Source of the DNA: JACQAI01 sp035507915
GTDB lineage: Bacteria; Pseudomonadota; Alphaproteobacteria; Elsterales; Elsteraceae
Length of the DNA: 5,434 nt
Assembly: GCA_035507915.1 (NCBI GenBank)
Contig: DATJNS010000127.1
Span: 1 to 5,434 of the forward strand
Direction: 5' to 3'
Position numbers and translations under genes: made by a program. The stretch's first letter is position 1. Each line of letters begins with the position of its first letter. Of the stretch, positions 5,004 through 5,434 are shown piece by piece. The notes under the pieces are model-generated. The model did no database searches. It had not been told where the DNA came from and was given only the letters and a program-made list of their open reading frames with translations.

Positions 5004-5434
5004 CGGGGCGCTCCGCGCATCCTGGCGATCGCCGCGAGCGCGCGCTGCGCGAGCCGGGCGAGTCGCGGCACCGTCGTCGGGCGCAACAGGCGCGCGTCGT
5101 AGCCCGCCATCCGCCGATCGTTCTCGGCCAGGCACAGCGCGAGCAGCGCGCGCGGCTCGAGGGCCTCGCCGACCGCGGCGCCGCCCGTCATCGCGAAGTT
5201 GGCGTCCTGCGCGTCGCCGCCGCCGTCGATCCCGCGCGCGATGCCGATGCGCTCCCAGATCAGGAAGCTCCAGACCGCGGCGATCGTCGCCGCCAGCAGC
5301 GGGCGGCGCCACCACGGCAGGTTGCGGCGATACCAGGCGATCCAGTTGGCGAAGAACAGGATGTGGCGCGCCTCCTCCTGGATGACCGGCTCGAAGGTGT
5401 CGACCAGCTCGGGCGGGAAATAGCCCGACTGCTT
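5000..5434 (-). CDS. Ferritin-like di-iron protein, first paralogue (5' part outside the window)
   Basis: The open frame runs unbroken from the right edge to TGA at 5002-5000, giving the last 144 residues; the start lies beyond the window, so the first ExxH half of the metal site cannot be seen. Visible residues 5-37 contain the C-terminal di-iron motif QEEARHILFFANWIAW (19-34; Glu21 and His24), aligning with FEETRHIVFFVNWMAW of the next gene. A later block, LALCLAENDRRMAGYDARLL, aligns with its FLEDCYAENARRM region. Between them is a more hydrophobic stretch (about 45-60, LLAATIAAVWSFLIW) that the paralogue lacks, perhaps a membrane-facing helix. The 4-nt ATGA overlap with the paralogue indicates coupled expression. 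An internal ATG at 5191 is not the start, since the conserved motif lies upstream of it. Confidence 0.85.
   Translation of the reverse strand, partial: KQSGYFPPELVDTFEPVIQEEARHILFFANWIAWYRRNLPWWRRPLLAATIAAVWSFLIWERIGIARGIDGGGDAQDANFAMTGGAAVGEALEPRALLALCLAENDRRMAGYDARLLRPTTVPRLARLAQRALAAIARMRGAPR

Noticed and set aside
4143..5102. Plus-strand open frame of 319 codons
   Set aside because: Antisense to the ferritin-like gene, which has conserved metal-binding motifs; no domain seen in the shadow.
5004..5315. N-terminal extension of the second ferritin-like protein by 104 residues
   Set aside because: The extension is low-complexity Arg/Ala/Gly sequence lying over the coding frame of the upstream paralogue; the ATGA overlap and GGAG at the ATG at 5003 fit much better.
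1..5434. tRNA or rRNA genes, CRISPR arrays, insertion-sequence ends, long direct repeats
   Set aside because: None was seen by eye on either strand; nearly all bases are explained by the seven minus-strand genes.

Overview
This window looks like a chromosomal segment of a high-GC Gram-negative bacterium, most likely an alphaproteobacterium. The basis is strong G/C preference at third codon positions, Sec-exported haem and propeller proteins, and family types (a DUF5985-like protein, an HpnL-like flippase) that I associate with Rhizobiales/Rhodospirillales-type genomes. The lineage is an inference; no rRNA or other marker gene is present. All seven supported genes lie on the minus strand and are read from right to left.

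Right part (5434 down to 794): five genes packed with almost no intergenic DNA. They are the 3' part of a ferritin-like di-iron protein gene (5434-5000), a second complete ferritin-like paralogue (5003-4155), an HpnL/lysylphosphatidylglycerol-synthase-TM type membrane protein (4158-3121), an exported YVTN/YncE-type beta-propeller (3104-1815), and an exported di-haem cytochrome c peroxidase of the CcpA/MauG superfamily (1810-794). The first two junctions are ATGA overlaps and the other two gaps are 16 and 4 nt, so this looks like one transcription unit whose promoter lies beyond the right edge.

Middle (638-793): a 156-nt non-coding gap. It carries a possible hairpin right after the peroxidase stop, a perfect 13-bp palindrome-like site, and a second small inverted repeat. 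It is plausibly the end of the large operon plus the control region of the next pair.

Left part (637 down to 1): a two-gene unit with visibly lower GC. It holds a GTG-started winged-helix DNA-binding protein and an 88-aa three-helix membrane protein resembling DUF5985, 4 nt apart, with the Shine-Dalgarno of the second inside the end of the first.

Functionally, the large unit joins two predicted cytoplasmic di-iron proteins, a polytopic lipid-flippase-like protein and two periplasmic proteins (propeller plus di-haem enzyme). No known pathway that I can name has exactly this set. The best-grounded idea is that the di-haem enzyme acts on, or exchanges electrons with, the propeller protein. The enzyme appears to lack the conserved glutamate of the NPxEM motif, which argues against ordinary peroxidase activity.
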